From Candidatus Xiphinematobacter sp. (GTDB taxonomy: Bacteria; Verrucomicrobiota; Verrucomicrobiia; Chthoniobacterales; Xiphinematobacteraceae), in assembly GCA_016766635.1 (NCBI GenBank), contig CP068473.1, forward strand, positions 62,001 through 126,000: a stretch of DNA of 64,000 nucleotides. The letters are read 5' to 3'. Positions 43,595-53,326 of this stretch are shown in pieces. Positions within the stretch are counted from its first letter, which is position 1. The number at the start of each line of letters is the position of its first letter. The notes under the pieces are model-generated. The model was given only the letters and a program-made list of their open reading frames with translations, was not told where the DNA came from and made no database searches. The translations under genes were made by a program, and so were the position numbers.

Positions 43595-44500
43595 CTAGCT
43601 GTTTTGAACTGCCCATTCTAGGATAGCTTTTTGAGTATGTAGACGGTTTTCCGCTTGGCGAAATATAGTTTCTGAGTGAGTTTCAAAAACTTCTTCCGTA
43701 ATCTCTTTGCCTCGGTGAGCGGGTAAGCAGTGCATGACGAGTGCCCCCGGCAAAGCCCTAGAAAGGGTCTTCCGATTGATTTGATATCCTTCTAGTTGGA
43801 CAAAACGGGCATCGATTTCTTCCTCTTTTCCCATACTTGCCCACACATCCGTATAAAGCACGTTGGCTCCTTGAGCAGCCATATTGGGGTCATCCGTTAT
43901 GCTGACGATAGAAGGATCCACTAGGTGACGTATTGCAGCAGCAGGCTGGTAAGGTGTGGGAGCCGCTATACGGAGGGAAAATCTAAGCCGGGTTGCTGCC
44001 CAAATCCAGGAACGTGCTACGTTACAGTTTCCATCCCCCACAAAACAGATACAGAGCTCTCGCAGACTACCAAAGCTTTCTCGAATAGTAAAAAGGTCGG
44101 ACAAAATTTGGCAAGGATGCTCGGCATCAGTCAAAGCATTAAGTGTAGGTAGGCTAGAAAATTTGGCGAACTCCTCTACCTCCTCTTGCCGTGGCGTACG
44201 GATGACTACTCCATGAACCATACGCCCAAACACACGAGCAGTGTCTCGGATGGGCTCACCACGTTCCAATTGGAGGTCACTCGTAGCTAAAAACAGCACA
44301 TCCCCACCAAGCTCTCGAATGCCAGTTTCGAAGCTGATGCGCGTTCTCGTAGAGGGTCTAGAAAAAAGCAGAGCCCAGATCTGACCAGCCAGTGGATAAG
44401 AAGAATGGTAACCACGTCCAAGTTTCATTACTGCCGCCCGCTCTACAATATCAGCAATCTGCTTCCGCGAAAGAGACTGAATAGAAAAGAGATTTTTCAT
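43595..44500 (-). CDS. argF: Ornithine carbamoyltransferase
   Basis: The enzyme makes citrulline from ornithine and carbamoyl phosphate. The carbamoyl-phosphate site is FSRPSTRTRISFE, followed by DAEHPCQILSDLFT, and the ornithine-side loop ends VMHCLPAHRGKEI with the catalytic cysteine. The length of 301 residues is normal. The ATG at 44500 overlaps the argD stop (ATGA), so the two arginine genes are translationally coupled. It is the last gene of ligA-argD-argF. Confidence 0.95.
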   Translation of the reverse strand: MKNLFSIQSLSRKQIADIVERAAVMKLGRGYHSSYPLAGQIWALLFSRPSTRTRISFETGIRELGGDVLFLATSDLQLERGEPIRDTARVFGRMVHGVVIRTPRQEEVEEFAKFSSLPTLNALTDAEHPCQILSDLFTIRESFGSLRELCICFVGDGNCNVARSWIWAATRLRFSLRIAAPTPYQPAAAIRHLVDPSIVSITDDPNMAAQGANVLYTDVWASMGKEEEIDARFVQLEGYQINRKTLSRALPGALVMHCLPAHRGKEITEEVFETHSETIFRQAENRLHTQKAILEWAVQNS

Positions 44501-45768
44501 GAAGGAGAAACACAAGTTTTTTGACCGGAAAGAGCTTGCATGAATTTTTCTACTGCTTCCTCGATTTCACACCGTTGAACATTGAGAGGAGGTAAGAACC
44601 GAAGGACCTGCCTACCGGCAGGGATAGCTAGGAGCCCCTCCCTGATAAGGTCATCCGCAAGGCGGACGGCTGGAGTTCGCTGATCATTAGGGGGGGTCAC
44701 CAATTTAGTCTCTACACCCACCATGAGTCCAAGTGCCCGGATACCCGCGATGGCGGGACAGGAAATATTACTAAGCTTTTTGTAGAAGAGAGATCCAAGT
44801 TCTAGGGTATTTTTGAGGAGTTGTTCTTCCTCAATTACCCTTAGAACGGTGAGAGCTGCTACGCAGGAAACCGGGTTCCCCCCATAAGTGCTCCCGTGTG
44901 ATCCAGGACCTAATAGATCACAGAGAGGCCCTGTTTTTCCCTTTGTGCAGGCACTCACCCAAAAGGCCCCCAGTGGAAATCCATTGGCAATGCCCTTAGC
45001 CCAACTCACACCATCCGGGATTATTGCCTCACATCCAACAATGCTCTTCCATCCGCACCACTTTCCAGTGCGGCCAATACCGCACTGCACTTCGTCGAAG
45101 AGCAAAAGCAGATTATGCTCATCGCAGAGTGTACGCAGACCTTGAAGGAATAATTTGCTGGAAATATGGATACCGCCTTCTCCCTGTACCGGCTCAACAA
45201 GGATGGCAACGGTCTGTGGTTGGATAGCGGCGCAGGTTGATTCGAGGTCCCCGTAGGGAACATGGATGAAGCCGCTCACCAGTGGGGAAAAGCCTTGTTT
45301 AACTCTCTCTTGCCCCGTTGCGGAAACATTGGCCAATGTACGTCCGTGGAAGGATCCACGAAAGGTAATAATTTCGTATCGGTGACCGGAGGAGTTCCCA
45401 AATTTTCTACTTAATTTAATGAGTCCTTCATTTGCCTCTGACCCACTGTTGCAAAAAAAAACCTTCCCCTCGGCACCGACGATGCCTACCAGCCGGTGAG
45501 CTAATTCAGCCTGAGGGCGAGTGTAATACAAGTTGGAGGTATGGACAAGCTGACCTGCCTGTTTAGTAATAGCTTCTGTGACACGCGGATGCGCGTGGCC
45601 AAGCGAGCAAACGGCTATGCCCGCCCCAAAGTCTAGCAGTTCCCTTCCGGTTTCCGTCCAGAGCCGACAACCAGATCCTCTTAGAATTTCTAGCTCAAAG
45701 CGGCTATACGTAGGCAGAATATAACGATAGGTCAACCTGCGTGTAGTAGAAGCAGGAGAACAGGTCAT
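44497..45768 (-). CDS. argD: Acetylornithine aminotransferase
   Basis: ArgD is a PLP-dependent class III aminotransferase in arginine (and often lysine) synthesis. Marks: GAGIAVCSLGHAHPRV, FFCNSGSEANEGLIKLSRK, FRGSFHGRTL, LLLFDEVQCGIGRTG and WAKGIANGFPLGAF with the PLP lysine, then GSHGSTYGGNPVSC. The length of 423 residues is normal. Its start overlaps the ligA stop and its stop overlaps the argF start, both as 4-nt ATGA overlaps. Confidence 0.95.
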   Translation of the reverse strand: MTCSPASTTRRLTYRYILPTYSRFELEILRGSGCRLWTETGRELLDFGAGIAVCSLGHAHPRVTEAITKQAGQLVHTSNLYYTRPQAELAHRLVGIVGAEGKVFFCNSGSEANEGLIKLSRKFGNSSGHRYEIITFRGSFHGRTLANVSATGQERVKQGFSPLVSGFIHVPYGDLESTCAAIQPQTVAILVEPVQGEGGIHISSKLFLQGLRTLCDEHNLLLLFDEVQCGIGRTGKWCGWKSIVGCEAIIPDGVSWAKGIANGFPLGAFWVSACTKGKTGPLCDLLGPGSHGSTYGGNPVSCVAALTVLRVIEEEQLLKNTLELGSLFYKKLSNISCPAIAGIRALGLMVGVETKLVTPPNDQRTPAVRLADDLIREGLLAIPAGRQVLRFLPPLNVQRCEIEEAVEKFMQALSGQKTCVSPS

Positions 45769-47780
45769 TGTCTAAGCATTCTCTGAAATTCCTCTTCGTC
45801 CAGGATAGGAGTTTTCAAGCGTCTAGCTTTTTCGTATTTAGAGCCCGGATTCTTACCAGCAAGCAGATACGTTGTCTTTTTACTAACGCCCTCCGCAATA
45901 TAACCTCCTCGTGCGCAAATTTGATAGATAATTTCTTTGCGGGGGCTACTCAAAGTCCCTGTCAGGACCCAGGTTTGGCCCGCCAATAAACTGTCGATTT
46001 TCTGCGCCAAACCGCAGGATTCAGCAGTTTGGACGCCGTATTCTTCTAGCTCGTGAAGTAGACAAAGGGATTCCTCGTTTGAAAAGAATTGCCGGATGCT
46101 AGCAGCTACCACCATTCCAACATCTTCTACACTCTCCAGATCCTTGGCCTCCCTCAGTTTGGCTACAGAGCCATATCGAGAAGCTAGCGCTCGAGCACAA
46201 GTAGTACCCACGTTTGAAATGCCCAGCGCAAAGATCAATCTCCAAAGTGGACGCGCCTTACTTGCAAGGATGGAGCGTAGAAGACTCTCCACCCTCTTTT
46301 CCCCCATTCCCTCTAATAGCAGAAAATCTGGCTTTTTAAGGGCATAGATATCTGGAATCTTGCGCATCAGCCCAGACTGCACCAATTTGGTAATTGATAC
46401 CTTTCCAAGGCCTCTAATATCCATGGCTCCACGGCTAGCAAAATGTTCCAAGCGTCGTTGGAGCTGGGCGGAGCACTGTGGATTAATGCAGCGAACAAGA
46501 ACCTGCCCTGGGAGTTGGCGTAACCTCCTCTGGCACACAGGACACTTCCTTACCATGCGGAATGGTTTCTCCTGACCATTTCGTAAGTCTTTCCTTGTTT
46601 CTATTATTGCGGGAATAACGCTGCCAGCCTTTTCTATCACGACAAGATCCCCTTCCCGAATATCTTTGCACCTAATTACCCTCTCATTATGCAATGTCGC
46701 TCGACTTACTATACTTCCTCCGATAAGGACGGGCTCTAATTCTGCGACCGGAGTAAGGACACCAGTACGCCCTACCTGAATGGAAATTTTCTTAAGCAGG
46801 CTTTCAGCACGTTCTGACTCGTACTTAAAGGCAATAGCCCACCGGGGAGCCTTGGCGGTAGATCCTAAATTATCCCGCTGTCTGAGGTCATTCAGTTTGA
46901 TAACTGCACCGTCAATTTCGAATGGAAAGCTGTACCGCAATTTTTCTAGTTCATGGATAGCGGAAGTGACTTCATCCGGAGATTTCACCTTCCGAATGTA
47001 TGGGGGGATAGAAAATTTCCAGCTCTCCAAAAGCTCTAGAAATTTTTCGTCAGTTTCTGGCCGATGGCTATTTCCTTCTTTCCATATTCCAAATCCATAG
47101 AAAATTGCATCTAGTTCTCTAGCAGCGGCGATCTTTACATCCAGCTGCTTTAGGGAACCTGCCGCGGCATTCCTGGGGTTTGCAAAAGGAGACTCCCCAT
47201 TTTTTACTCTCCTTGTATTGAGCTCGAAAAAGACCTTACGAGATAAAAACACTTCCCCACGGACTTCCACCGTATCTGGACAAGAGGAGGGAAGTTGACG
47301 TGGGATTCTTCTAATGGTAAGGACATTCTGCGTGACCTCTTCTCCAGTTATTCCGTCTCCTCGGGTAATGGCGCGAACCAGGTTTCCACTCCTGTAAAGG
47401 AGTGAAATTGCCACGCCATCGATTTTTGGTTCCAAGATAAATGAGAGATCTGCTCCAAAAATGAGCTTTTTTGACCGTTTTACGAACTCTAGTATCTCAG
47501 ACTCTGAGTAAGTATTGTCCAGACTCTGCATGGGTATGAGATGCTGGGCCTGCAGGGTAGAGGCGCCGTTCTCTCCTCCAAGTCTCTGTGTAGGAGAATC
47601 TTGTGTAATTTTTTGAGGATAGAGTGCCTCCAGGCTACGCAATTGCTGGTAGAGGGAATCGTACTCTCGATCAGAGATTGCAGGGGCTGCCTTCCCAAAA
47701 TAGAGGTGATCATGGTACCTAATTTTTGAGCGTAATCTTTGGATTTCTTCTCTGACGTTCCTTGGGAGCGGTAGATGCAT
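45765..47780 (-). CDS. ligA: NAD-dependent DNA ligase LigA
   Basis: LigA seals nicks during replication and repair using NAD+. The adenylation lysine lies in EPKIDGVAISLLY, followed by AITRGDGITGEEVTQN and KAPRWAIAFKYE. A four-cysteine zinc finger reads CPVCQRRL...CINPQC. Helix-hairpin-helix repeats (GLGKVSITKLV, EDVGMVVAASI) and a C-terminal BRCT domain (LLAGQTWVLTGTLSSPR, ISYLLAG-like TTYLLAGKNPGSK) complete it. The length of 671 residues is normal. It is the first gene of a tight three-gene unit with argD and argF, an unusual functional mix. Confidence 0.96.
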   Translation of the reverse strand: MHLPLPRNVREEIQRLRSKIRYHDHLYFGKAAPAISDREYDSLYQQLRSLEALYPQKITQDSPTQRLGGENGASTLQAQHLIPMQSLDNTYSESEILEFVKRSKKLIFGADLSFILEPKIDGVAISLLYRSGNLVRAITRGDGITGEEVTQNVLTIRRIPRQLPSSCPDTVEVRGEVFLSRKVFFELNTRRVKNGESPFANPRNAAAGSLKQLDVKIAAARELDAIFYGFGIWKEGNSHRPETDEKFLELLESWKFSIPPYIRKVKSPDEVTSAIHELEKLRYSFPFEIDGAVIKLNDLRQRDNLGSTAKAPRWAIAFKYESERAESLLKKISIQVGRTGVLTPVAELEPVLIGGSIVSRATLHNERVIRCKDIREGDLVVIEKAGSVIPAIIETRKDLRNGQEKPFRMVRKCPVCQRRLRQLPGQVLVRCINPQCSAQLQRRLEHFASRGAMDIRGLGKVSITKLVQSGLMRKIPDIYALKKPDFLLLEGMGEKRVESLLRSILASKARPLWRLIFALGISNVGTTCARALASRYGSVAKLREAKDLESVEDVGMVVAASIRQFFSNEESLCLLHELEEYGVQTAESCGLAQKIDSLLAGQTWVLTGTLSSPRKEIIYQICARGGYIAEGVSKKTTYLLAGKNPGSKYEKARRLKTPILDEEEFQRMLRQ

Positions 47781-48101
47781 AAAAAAAAATCTAGTGGAGG
47801 CACGCAGTTTATTTCAGCCATAAACGGATGACTATGTTACCGTGCAATGGTAGAGTTTTGTATTTCTCTTTTTCAGGTGGAAGAGGATTATGCGGGATCT
47901 TGGTGGATCCTGAGTGCATTGTACTGTTTTTCAACTGTTTGGATGACAAGGCGGCTTTAATGTACTCATGGGACACAACTTTGACCAAACTGGTCACTCT
48001 TCATGCAGAACCCTGCACTGACTATCCGTAAAAATATCCCCCCTCTCCCTAGCATTTCCGTGTATGCAATCCTTAAGTTGGCGGCCGATCGATACTACCT
48101 A
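47781..48101. other. Divergent spacer between ligA and the DR2241-like gene
   Basis: About 320 bp. No independent gene is seen. The downstream frame is open back to an ATG at 48003, so the upper part of this interval could encode 33 more residues of that protein. Confidence 0.4.
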
Positions 48102-48728
48102 ATGACTCCTACTCTCTCTTTGAATCTCAACACCTTTCACACCTTGCTCCAATCCTGTTTGGAGAAGGAGCTCGCACAAATTGGGCAAGTAACATTTACT
48201 AGAGACTTCCGGATCTTTCATACGGAAGATGCTGAAGTTGCCGCTTGCAACGGCTTGCGTATATATACAGAGCCTGAGGCAGCAGGAGAGATTGCGCGGT
48301 TTGACGACGAGGGCCAATATCGCCCTCTAAAGAGCGCTCCTAATCTGCGTCATGGCTGGGAATTGAGGTTATCCTCCATCGAAGAGCTCCATGTAGCAAT
48401 AGATTTTCTCTATCCTGCAGCCTTAGGCCTGTGGCTATCTCTACTAAGGAAGCGTTTGGTTGGAACTCCACTTCGAAGAACCTTAGCACGCCAAAGCGGG
48501 ATGTATCGCATCACAGTAAGAACTACCGATGGACAGGCAGAGGAGCTCATCCGAAATTTTTGCACAAAAAAGTGCCTGCGGAAAATTTTATGGGAAATCC
48601 ACTGCTCTACAGCAAATTGGCAAGAAGGAGATGATATTCACAAAATTCCATTGCTTTGCTCAGAGGCTTGCAACTTATTTGTTGCAGCGGCACGGCGCGT
48701 AGTAAAGCAGACTATACTTACCCTGTGA
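48102..48728 (+). CDS. DR2241-like 4Fe-4S protein (orphan C-terminal half)
   Basis: The protein of 208 residues contains FDDEGQYRPLKSAPNLRHGW, DFLYPAALGLWLSLL and RTLARQSGMYRI. It ends with two CX3C pairs, FCTKKCLRKILW (Cys154, Cys158) and PLLCSEACNLFVAAARR (Cys186, Cys190). I remember this pattern from the C-terminal part of Deinococcus DR2241, where it binds a 4Fe-4S cluster and is fused to tandem CbiX domains. Here the CbiX part is a separate gene at 33.4 kb. The ATG at 48102 is chosen; an ATG at 48003 is in frame. The stop overlaps the GTG of the amidohydrolase. Family recall was not checked by a search. Confidence 0.6.
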   Translation: MTPTLSLNLNTFHTLLQSCLEKELAQIGQVTFTRDFRIFHTEDAEVAACNGLRIYTEPEAAGEIARFDDEGQYRPLKSAPNLRHGWELRLSSIEELHVAIDFLYPAALGLWLSLLRKRLVGTPLRRTLARQSGMYRITVRTTDGQAEELIRNFCTKKCLRKILWEIHCSTANWQEGDDIHKIPLLCSEACNLFVAAARRVVKQTILTL

Positions 48729-49945
48729 AGCGTCTCCGCGCACGTATGGTGTTAACTCCAGGAGGACCCATTGAAAACGCTGCTGTAATAACAATGGCAG
48801 AATGGATAGTGGCTGTTGGCCCCTTTGAGGACCTGGATGCTGTGCAGGTGGAGGAGGAGATAGATCTCGGTGAGCAGCTTTTGCTACCTGGGCTAATTAA
48901 TGCCCACTGCCACCTGGAGTACACCATCATTGGGCGGTCTGTTACCCGCACAAATTGTTTTACACGGTGGATACAAAACCTCAACTCCCTAAAAAGGTTC
49001 TGCACTGATGGGGACTACTTGGCAGCCGTTAGAATGGGATTGGAAGAACTTTCCAGGTGGGGGATCACCTCGGTTCTTAACATTGCTTCCCATCCAGCCC
49101 CTCTTCCTCGTTTTCCTCTATTATCTCCTCGAGTTTGGTGGTTTTTTGAGCTAATGGATGTCCGGTCTCGTATTCGTGCGGAGGCCCTTCTTGGAACGAT
49201 GGCCGAGTTTCTTGGTGGGCATTCTATGGGAAATAGCAAGGTCGGCCTCGCACCCCACTCCCCCTATACTGCCTCGGTTGCTCTCTATCGTTTTGTTAAG
49301 TTCTGTGCAGAAAAATACATACTCCCGGTCAGTACCCACCTTGCCGAAACGTCCGAGGAGCTAGAAATGTTTCGCGATGGTGTTGGTTCTCTCTTTGAAT
49401 TCCTACAAGGATTGGGGCGTAATATGTCGGACTGCGGAAAGAAATCGCCTGTCGCCCTATTGCTAGGGGAAAAGCTCATGCCCATGGGAGCACTCCTTGT
49501 ACATATGAACTATCTAGATGAAGACGATTGGACGTTCATGCATAATCATCGAGACTTCCACGTTGTCCACTGTCCAAAAACTCATGCCTACTTTAGAAGG
49601 AAAAAATTCAATTTTGACCGTTTTAAACAGTATGGCATTACCACCTGTTTAGGCACAGATAGCTTGGCCAGCAATGACTCATTGAATTTGTTTGAGGAAA
49701 TGCAGCTCTTTCTGCATGAACATCCTTATGTGTCTGAGCCAGAAGTATTTAAAATGGTTACTGCTCATCCAGCAAAAGCAATTGGACAAGCACATAGGCT
49801 AGGAAAGATTGCCCCTGGGGCATATGCTGATCTCATTGCAATCCCCTACATAGGAGGAGAAGCAGATGCGTATGCGGCAATAATAAGCCATCGTCACCCT
49901 ATTGGGTGGAGAATGATTCATGGTACCTTGCCTCCAGACCAGTGA
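48725..49945 (+). CDS. Amidohydrolase-family metal-dependent hydrolase
   Basis: This 406-residue protein has the TIM-barrel amidohydrolase layout. The N-terminal beta-part is RARMVLTPGGPIENAAV. The metal motif is LLPGLINAHCHLEYT (HxH), then GLAPHSPYTAS, VSTHLAETSEE, VVHCPKTHAYF and ITTCLGTDSLASNDSLN with the catalytic aspartate. It ends GKIAPGAYADLIAIP. The family includes deaminases of cytosine, S-adenosylhomocysteine and aminodeoxyfutalosine, but none can be assigned. The GTG at 48725 overlaps the previous stop (GTGA) and restores the N-terminal strand, so the two proteins are translationally coupled and may act together. Confidence 0.8.
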   Translation: MKRLRARMVLTPGGPIENAAVITMAEWIVAVGPFEDLDAVQVEEEIDLGEQLLLPGLINAHCHLEYTIIGRSVTRTNCFTRWIQNLNSLKRFCTDGDYLAAVRMGLEELSRWGITSVLNIASHPAPLPRFPLLSPRVWWFFELMDVRSRIRAEALLGTMAEFLGGHSMGNSKVGLAPHSPYTASVALYRFVKFCAEKYILPVSTHLAETSEELEMFRDGVGSLFEFLQGLGRNMSDCGKKSPVALLLGEKLMPMGALLVHMNYLDEDDWTFMHNHRDFHVVHCPKTHAYFRRKKFNFDRFKQYGITTCLGTDSLASNDSLNLFEEMQLFLHEHPYVSEPEVFKMVTAHPAKAIGQAHRLGKIAPGAYADLIAIPYIGGEADAYAAIISHRHPIGWRMIHGTLPPDQ

Positions 49946-50234
49946 AAAATCTCTTCTGTTCTGGGCTGGTGTGCCTCTTCGAAGTCGAAGCTTCTATTTC
50001 CAATGATGAGTGGTCATTAATAAATCAAATGTTGAGGAAAGATGAAATCACTTCACATCCACTTACCTCTGCCGCAACTACAAAGGGGTTATCTACCAGA
50101 GTTTTTTTAAAACAACGTACAGCTCTTCTTATCCGTCAAACCGGTTCGTGAGGTTCCCCTTACCTCTTCTGGGGATTTTCTTGCGTAAATGGCGGCCTTG
50201 AAAGACATTGGCGCGATCCATCTTATCCCTCGGA

Positions 50235-51227
50235 ATGAACAGGTCCATGGGCACATCTATTGTCTGCATCTTCTGCAAGATGCTTCCATTGACGTCTGTA
50301 TGCTCTCTCATGGTGATTCCTGTCCCGGAAGCCAATGCAAACCTTCGCTCTTACAAAGAGCTAATTACTTTCAACAGACGACACCCCTTTCATAAGGCTA
50401 GTCCTCCGGTTCTTACCGCAAAGGCGGTAGTGTTATTTGACGCCCACACAGGCACAATACTGTTTAGACAAAACGAGACCCAGCCAAGACAAGTCGCTAG
50501 TACCCAAAAGCTTCTTACCGCCCTGATTGTTGCGGAAAATGGCGGTCTAGACAAACCTGTAACCATCAAAAGATCTGATACTATGGAGCCTCCTCTTAAG
50601 TTAGGGCTACGGCCTGGGGAAACATATACTCGCCGCACGCTCCTTACCGTAATGTTAATGAAAAGTGCAAACGATGTAGCTGCTGCCCTGGCACGAGATA
50701 ATGCGGGCAGCGTAGCGGCTTTCGCAGAAAAGATGAATCGGCGTATGGTCGAGTTACACGGTAACACCTCCCACTTTGCCAATCCTAATGGCCTACCACT
50801 AAATGGACAGTACTCCACCGCACGAGACATGGCTATTGTTGCAAGAGCCGTGTACGCTTATCCTCTCCTGCGGGCTATTATCAACTGCCGCACCTACCAC
50901 TTTTACTTTAACGATGGAAAAATTAGATTGCTCTGCAACACCAATCATCTCCTAAAATATGCCTTTTGCAATGGTATGAAAACTGGGTATACCAGGGGCG
51001 CTGGCCATTGCCTGATCGCGAGTGGCAAATGGGGGGAAAAAGAGGTAATTGCGGTGATTCTCGGGGTGTCTGTACGCTTGAGGATATGGGGAGAAGCGCA
51101 AAGCTTACTAGCCTATGGGCTCGGAATGCGGCCTGAGGAGGTCACTGCTGCACGGCTCGTCTCCCCGTCCAGAACGGGCGTGGCCCGTTCTCCGTTTAAA
51201 TCCAAAAAGACGTTTGGGAGGGGATAA
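50235..51227 (+). CDS. D-alanyl-D-alanine carboxypeptidase (S11 family, DacA/DacF-like)
   Basis: A penicillin-binding serine peptidase that trims pentapeptide side chains of peptidoglycan. The active site shows SxxK as ASTQKL (Ser89, Lys92), SxN as KSANDVA (Ser144, Asn146) and KTG as GMKTGYT (Lys249). A signal peptide-like hydrophobic stretch precedes PEANA near residue 35, so export to the periplasm is likely. The C-terminal part is short and lacks a long membrane-anchoring amphipathic helix. The ATG at 50235 is preferred to a TTG at 50208. It stands 84 bp upstream of the helicase gene. Confidence 0.9.
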   Translation: MNRSMGTSIVCIFCKMLPLTSVCSLMVIPVPEANANLRSYKELITFNRRHPFHKASPPVLTAKAVVLFDAHTGTILFRQNETQPRQVASTQKLLTALIVAENGGLDKPVTIKRSDTMEPPLKLGLRPGETYTRRTLLTVMLMKSANDVAAALARDNAGSVAAFAEKMNRRMVELHGNTSHFANPNGLPLNGQYSTARDMAIVARAVYAYPLLRAIINCRTYHFYFNDGKIRLLCNTNHLLKYAFCNGMKTGYTRGAGHCLIASGKWGEKEVIAVILGVSVRLRIWGEAQSLLAYGLGMRPEEVTAARLVSPSRTGVARSPFKSKKTFGRG

Positions 51228-51311
51228 CGTTGCTCGCCATGCTTTTTGGTGTCTTACCTCCCTCTAAATGTAGGGTTAGTGCTAGTGGTAGGCATTAGTT
51301 GTTTAAACTAG

Positions 51312-53267
51312 ATGGCAACGAAGCAGAACCAGACGACAGTGCGCTCCCAAGGAAATGCTATTTGGTCCAGTCTAGATGCTCAACAGATGGCTGCTGTAAG
51401 AGCTAAAGTAGGGGCTAGTTTGGTAATTGCCGGAGCAGGAAGCGGAAAAACTCGCACCTTGACTCACCGGGTAGCCTGGCTACTGGAGTTGGGGGTTCCA
51501 GCAAAAAATATCCTTCTTTTGACATTTACCAACAAAGCGGCGAGAGAGATGCTCGGGCGCGTCACTGCCTTGATTCCACAAGGCAGTGACGGCATTTGGG
51601 GAGGGACATTCCATGCCATTGGGAATCGCATCCTGCGCGTCCATGCGGACAGGCTTGGATTTCATCGGGGATTTTCTATCCTTGATCGTGAGGATCAACA
51701 GAGGATGATTGCTTCCGTAGTGAAGGAGGAAGGATTACTCGCCACAGGCGAGCATTTCCCGAAAGCAGAAGTACTTTCAGCAATCTTTAGTCTGGCAGTT
51801 AATGCCGCGGATCCTATCTCAGCTGTTTTAGCGCGTCACTACCCCTATTTTACTGTTCTGGCAGAACAGATTGGGCACATAGCCACCGTGTTCAAGAGAC
51901 GCAAGTACGAAGCTAATTCCATGGATTTCGACGATTTGCTCGCTAAACCCCTCGAGCTACTGGAGGCGTACGGAGACATCGCAGAGTTTTACGGGGAAAA
52001 ATTCTCCCACATCCTGGTGGATGAATACCAGGACATCAATCAACTTCAGTCTAAATTTGTGGAGCGACTAGCTGCTAGACACGGGAATATTATGGCGGTT
52101 GGGGATGATGCGCAGTCGATTTACTCTTGGAGAGGGGCACACTTCAAGACCATCCTGGATTTTCCCAAACGCCATCCTAGCGCTTCCGTTTTTCGAATAG
52201 AGACCAACCACCGCAGCACCCCAGAGATCCTTTCCGTGGCCAATGTAGTGATCTATGCCAACAAAAACCAGTTCAAAAAAACACTAGTTGCGGCACGCCC
52301 CTCTAGGGGAAACAAGCCAACTTTAGCGTCGCTTTCCACAAGTGCTGAACAGGCCTCTTTTGTGGCCGAACGTATCGTCGGTTTCCAGGAAAGCGGCATG
52401 TCGCTCAGCGACATAGCCGTCCTATATCGTGCTCATTACCATTCAATGGAGGTCCAACTAGAACTTACTCGTCAAGCCATCCCTTTTTTTATTACGAGTG
52501 GACCGCGGTTTTTTGAGCAGACCCACGTCAAGGACATGCTAGCGTTTGTAAGATTTGTAGCAAATTCGAGGGACGAATTTGCCTTCAAACGTATGGTCCA
52601 GTTGATTCCAGGCATCGGGATAAGGTCCGCGGCATCTTTCTGGAAAGAGACTGCTACGCTTTTTGGAAGCAGGAACGATTTCTCCCCTCTATTCAAGCTG
52701 AAGGTCCCATCAAAATCTAAACGGAGCTGGTCTCATCTGGCTTGTTTCCTGGAAAGATCAAAATCTTTCCTGTCATCTCCTGCTTCCTTAATCGAGGCGG
52801 TTCTATCTACCGTCTATGGGGATTACATGAAAGCGCGTTTTTCCGATTGTGACACTAGGCGGGAAGACATTCACACCCTGATAGCATTTGCACGGAACTT
52901 CGAGAATTGTGAAGACTTCCTCTCTCAACTTGCCCTGCTTGGAGCCGGAGACGCTACTGACAAGACTCCATCGTCCTATAAACCTGAAAAGGTGACCCTC
53001 TCTTCAATCCATCAAGCTAAAGGACTGGAGTGGAAAGTCGTTTTCTTGATTTGGCTGGCGGAAGGCATGTTTCCTAATGCACGCTCCCTGGAAAATCCGG
53101 AAGACCTGGAGGAAGAGCGACGGTTGTTTTACGTTGGTATAACGCGCTGTAGAGATGAACTCTATTTCAGTTATCCTAAATTTGGCTTGGGGATTCGCGG
53201 TAAAGCCTTTTACTCTCCTTCCCGATTCCTTCGGGGCATCCCGCAATGGATCATAGATCGGCTATAA
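51312..53267 (+). CDS. uvrD: UvrD/PcrA/Rep-type ATP-dependent DNA helicase
   Basis: A superfamily 1A 3'-5' helicase of 651 residues. Motif I is IAGAGSGKTRTLTHR, Ia is LLTFTNKAAREM, motif II is HILVDEYQDINQLQ, III is MAVGDDAQSIYSWRGA, IV is RIETNHRST, V is TLSSIHQAKGLEWKVVFL and VI is EERRLFYVGITRCRDEL. It is shorter than E. coli UvrD (about 720) and lacks an obvious C-terminal extension, so the PcrA/Rep-like role is not resolved. It functions in repair or replication restart. Confidence 0.92.
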   Translation: MATKQNQTTVRSQGNAIWSSLDAQQMAAVRAKVGASLVIAGAGSGKTRTLTHRVAWLLELGVPAKNILLLTFTNKAAREMLGRVTALIPQGSDGIWGGTFHAIGNRILRVHADRLGFHRGFSILDREDQQRMIASVVKEEGLLATGEHFPKAEVLSAIFSLAVNAADPISAVLARHYPYFTVLAEQIGHIATVFKRRKYEANSMDFDDLLAKPLELLEAYGDIAEFYGEKFSHILVDEYQDINQLQSKFVERLAARHGNIMAVGDDAQSIYSWRGAHFKTILDFPKRHPSASVFRIETNHRSTPEILSVANVVIYANKNQFKKTLVAARPSRGNKPTLASLSTSAEQASFVAERIVGFQESGMSLSDIAVLYRAHYHSMEVQLELTRQAIPFFITSGPRFFEQTHVKDMLAFVRFVANSRDEFAFKRMVQLIPGIGIRSAASFWKETATLFGSRNDFSPLFKLKVPSKSKRSWSHLACFLERSKSFLSSPASLIEAVLSTVYGDYMKARFSDCDTRREDIHTLIAFARNFENCEDFLSQLALLGAGDATDKTPSSYKPEKVTLSSIHQAKGLEWKVVFLIWLAEGMFPNARSLENPEDLEEERRLFYVGITRCRDELYFSYPKFGLGIRGKAFYSPSRFLRGIPQWIIDRL

Positions 53268-53326
53268 CAATTTTTCTCCACTAAAAGCTTAAAATGAGAG
53301 CTAAGGGGTTTAGGGAGAGGCGAGCG

